Source: Clostridia bacterium
GTDB taxonomy: Bacteria; Bacillota; Clostridia; Oscillospirales; CAG-272
Assembly: GCA_017624795.1 (NCBI GenBank)
Contig: JAGAMJ010000032.1
Location: 1-7,250 of the forward strand
Direction: 5' to 3'
Length of the DNA: 7,250 nucleotides
Shown piece after piece: positions 5,840 to 7,250 of the stretch; position 1 is the first letter of the stretch, and each line of letters begins with the position of its first letter. The notes under the pieces are model-generated. The model searched no databases, had not been told where the DNA came from, and saw only the letters and a program-made list of their open reading frames with translations. The position numbers were made by a program, and so were the translations under genes.

Positions 5840-7170
5840 GAGAGCCCGTTGTAACCGTGCTTGGCGCGGGACTTGCGGGCTGTGAAGCGGCATATCAGAT
5901 CGCCGAGCGCGGTGTGCGGGTGCGTCTTGTGGAAATGAAGCCCCATAAGATGACGCCCGCGCACCATAGCGCGGGCTTTGCCGAGCTTTGCTGCTCCAAT
6001 TCTTTGCGCTCCGATGCGCTTTCCAACGCCGTCGGGCTTCTCAAAGAGGAGATGCGCCGCTGTGGCTCGCTGATCCTGCGCGCAGCCGACGAAACCAAAG
6101 TCCCTGCCGGTTCTGCATTGGCAGTGGACAGAGAAGCGTTTTCCCGTACCGTTACGGGGTATATTCACAATCACCCTCTGATCGAGGTAGAGGAACGTGA
6201 AGCCACCGAGATCCCCGCGGAAGGGGTGACCGTGATCGCAACGGGTCCACTGACCTCCGAATCGCTCGCGTCGCAGATCGCCCGCCTCACGGGCAAGGAC
6301 GGGCTCTATTTTTATGATGCGGTGGCGCCCATTGTGGATTTTTCCACTGTTGATATGAACGTCGCGTTTTTTGCATCGCGCTATGACAAGGGTGATGCCG
6401 ATTACATCAACTGCCCTATGGACCGCGAGCAATACGATGCCTTCTACCAGGCGCTGATCGGCGCAAAGGAAGCCGAGCTCAAAGAGTTTGACAGCGAGGG
6501 ACAAAAATCGCCCAAGGTCTTTGAGGGGTGTATGCCCGTTGAGGTGATGGCAAGACGCGGATACGATACCCTGCGCTACGGTCCCTTAAAGCCCGTTGGA
6601 CTTGTGGACAAGCGCACGGGAAAGGAGTCCTTTGCCGTCGTGCAGCTGCGAAAGGAAAACTGCGAGGGCACGATGTATAATCTTGTCGGTTTTCAGACGC
6701 ACCTGACCTTCCCCGAGCAGAAGCGTGTCTTTTCTATGATACCCGGACTTGAAAACGCAACCTTTTTGCGTTACGGCGTGATGCACCGCAATACCTATCT
6801 CCATTCCCCCGGTTTTTTGAATACCGTTTATGGGGTTATTGAAGCTCCGCACCTCTTTTTCGCAGGACAGATGACCGGCGTTGAGGGGTATATCGAATCG
6901 GCGGGGTCGGGACTTGTGGCGGGCATCAACGCGGCGCGTCTGGTGCGCGATATGGAACCGATCATCTTCCCGCGCCACACGATGCTTGGCGCGATGGCGC
7001 ACTACGTCGCCAATGGCGGCGTGGGGAGCTTTACCCCTATGAACGCCAATTTCGGCATCGTCCCGCCGCTTGAAAAAAAGGTGCGCGGCGGAAAATCGGT
7101 GCGTAACGAGGCAGTTTCCGCCCGTGCCCTTGAAGCTCTTGACGCGTTGCTTGACGAGATCAAGAGATAA
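5836..7170 (+). CDS. trmFO: TrmFO, folate/FAD-dependent tRNA (uracil-54-C5)-methyltransferase
   Basis: TrmFO makes 5-methyluridine at position 54 in the T-loop of tRNAs, taking the carbon from 5,10-methylenetetrahydrofolate and the reducing power from reduced FAD. Most Gram-positive bacteria use it instead of the SAM-dependent TrmA. The 444-residue product (435 in Bacillus subtilis) has the FAD dinucleotide-binding motif GAGLAGCEAA at 10-19 and TPAHH at 40-44. CCSNSLRSD at 52-60 places C53 at the position of the known catalytic cysteine. C232 in FEGCMPVE matches the second cysteine (C226 in B. subtilis), and the C-terminal FAD-contact motif FAGQMTGVEGYIESAGSG is at 342-359. The ATG overlaps the topA stop by four bases with only a weak purine-rich site upstream, so translation probably depends on coupling to topA. 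dprA-topA-trmFO is a well-known Gram-positive gene order. No terminator follows. Confidence 0.98.
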   Translation: MREPVVTVLGAGLAGCEAAYQIAERGVRVRLVEMKPHKMTPAHHSAGFAELCCSNSLRSDALSNAVGLLKEEMRRCGSLILRAADETKVPAGSALAVDREAFSRTVTGYIHNHPLIEVEEREATEIPAEGVTVIATGPLTSESLASQIARLTGKDGLYFYDAVAPIVDFSTVDMNVAFFASRYDKGDADYINCPMDREQYDAFYQALIGAKEAELKEFDSEGQKSPKVFEGCMPVEVMARRGYDTLRYGPLKPVGLVDKRTGKESFAVVQLRKENCEGTMYNLVGFQTHLTFPEQKRVFSMIPGLENATFLRYGVMHRNTYLHSPGFLNTVYGVIEAPHLFFAGQMTGVEGYIESAGSGLVAGINAARLVRDMEPIIFPRHTMLGAMAHYVANGGVGSFTPMNANFGIVPPLEKKVRGGKSVRNEAVSARALEALDALLDEIKR

Positions 7171-7220
7171 GTTGTTTTGCCACAAAAGTACAAAAAGCCA
7201 TAGAACGGGGTGAAAAAACC

Positions 7221-7250
7221 ATGTATCCTTTGGAACAAAAGCATTTAGAA
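7221..7250 (+). CDS. Start of an unidentified gene, cut by the window end
   Basis: ATG at 7221 opens a frame of 10 codons (MYPLEQKHLE) that runs off the window without a stop. GGGGTG (7207-7212) lies eight bases upstream, a good ribosome binding site, and the gene begins 50 bases after the trmFO stop with no terminator between. It is therefore likely to be the next gene of the same operon. In Bacillus the next gene is the recombinase codV/xerC, but these ten residues are too few to identify any family and do not obviously resemble XerC. Confidence 0.6.
   Translation, partial: MYPLEQKHLE

Noticed and set aside
5042..5893. Minus-strand open frame (283 codons) opposite the end of topA
   Set aside because: Shadow of the zinc-ribbon coding region; no family-like motif and no supporting context.
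6676..6681. TATAAT inside trmFO as a -10 box
   Set aside because: No -35-like sequence 16-18 bases upstream, and the preceding TG is not spaced as an extended -10.

Overview
The window is a compact, entirely plus-strand stretch of core bacterial chromosome. It is moderately GC-rich by eye and has strong GGAGG-type ribosome binding sites. The dprA-topA-trmFO order, a folate-dependent TrmFO and the style of the ribosomal proteins point to a low-GC-type Gram-positive lineage (Bacillota), most likely a gut-type Clostridia/Oscillospiraceae relative. The lineage is inference from family resemblance and gene order; no search was run.

Region 1 (1-1244) is the translation operon infC-rpmI-rplT (IF3, L35, L20). 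The window opens in the tail of the infC leader. infC appears to start at an AUU codon at 62, behind a well-placed GGAGG. A perfect hairpin lies between infC and rpmI, and a strong intrinsic terminator follows rplT.

Region 2 (1245-1412) is a 168-bp AT-rich spacer with an 8-bp inverted repeat next to the next ribosome binding site. No convincing promoter can be named in it.

Region 3 (1413-7250) is a tightly packed run: a TrmH/SpoU-family RNA 2'-O-methyltransferase, dprA (DNA processing, transformation), topA (DNA topoisomerase I with four C-terminal zinc ribbons) and trmFO (folate/FAD-dependent tRNA m5U54 methylation). The first 10 codons of an unidentified gene follow. Stops and starts abut or overlap at methyltransferase/dprA and topA/trmFO, with short gaps elsewhere, so the run reads as one operon. 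A near-consensus sigma-A-like promoter lies inside the methyltransferase gene and could supply dprA-topA-trmFO separately.

The genes share an information-processing theme: ribosome assembly and initiation, RNA methylation, DNA uptake and topology. I see no mobile element, CRISPR array, tRNA or rRNA, and no evidence of an undescribed multi-gene system. The items most worth a second look are regulatory: the AUU start and leader of infC, the intergenic hairpin and the internal promoter. A Cys/His cluster in L35 and a duplicated zinc ribbon in TopA also stand out.
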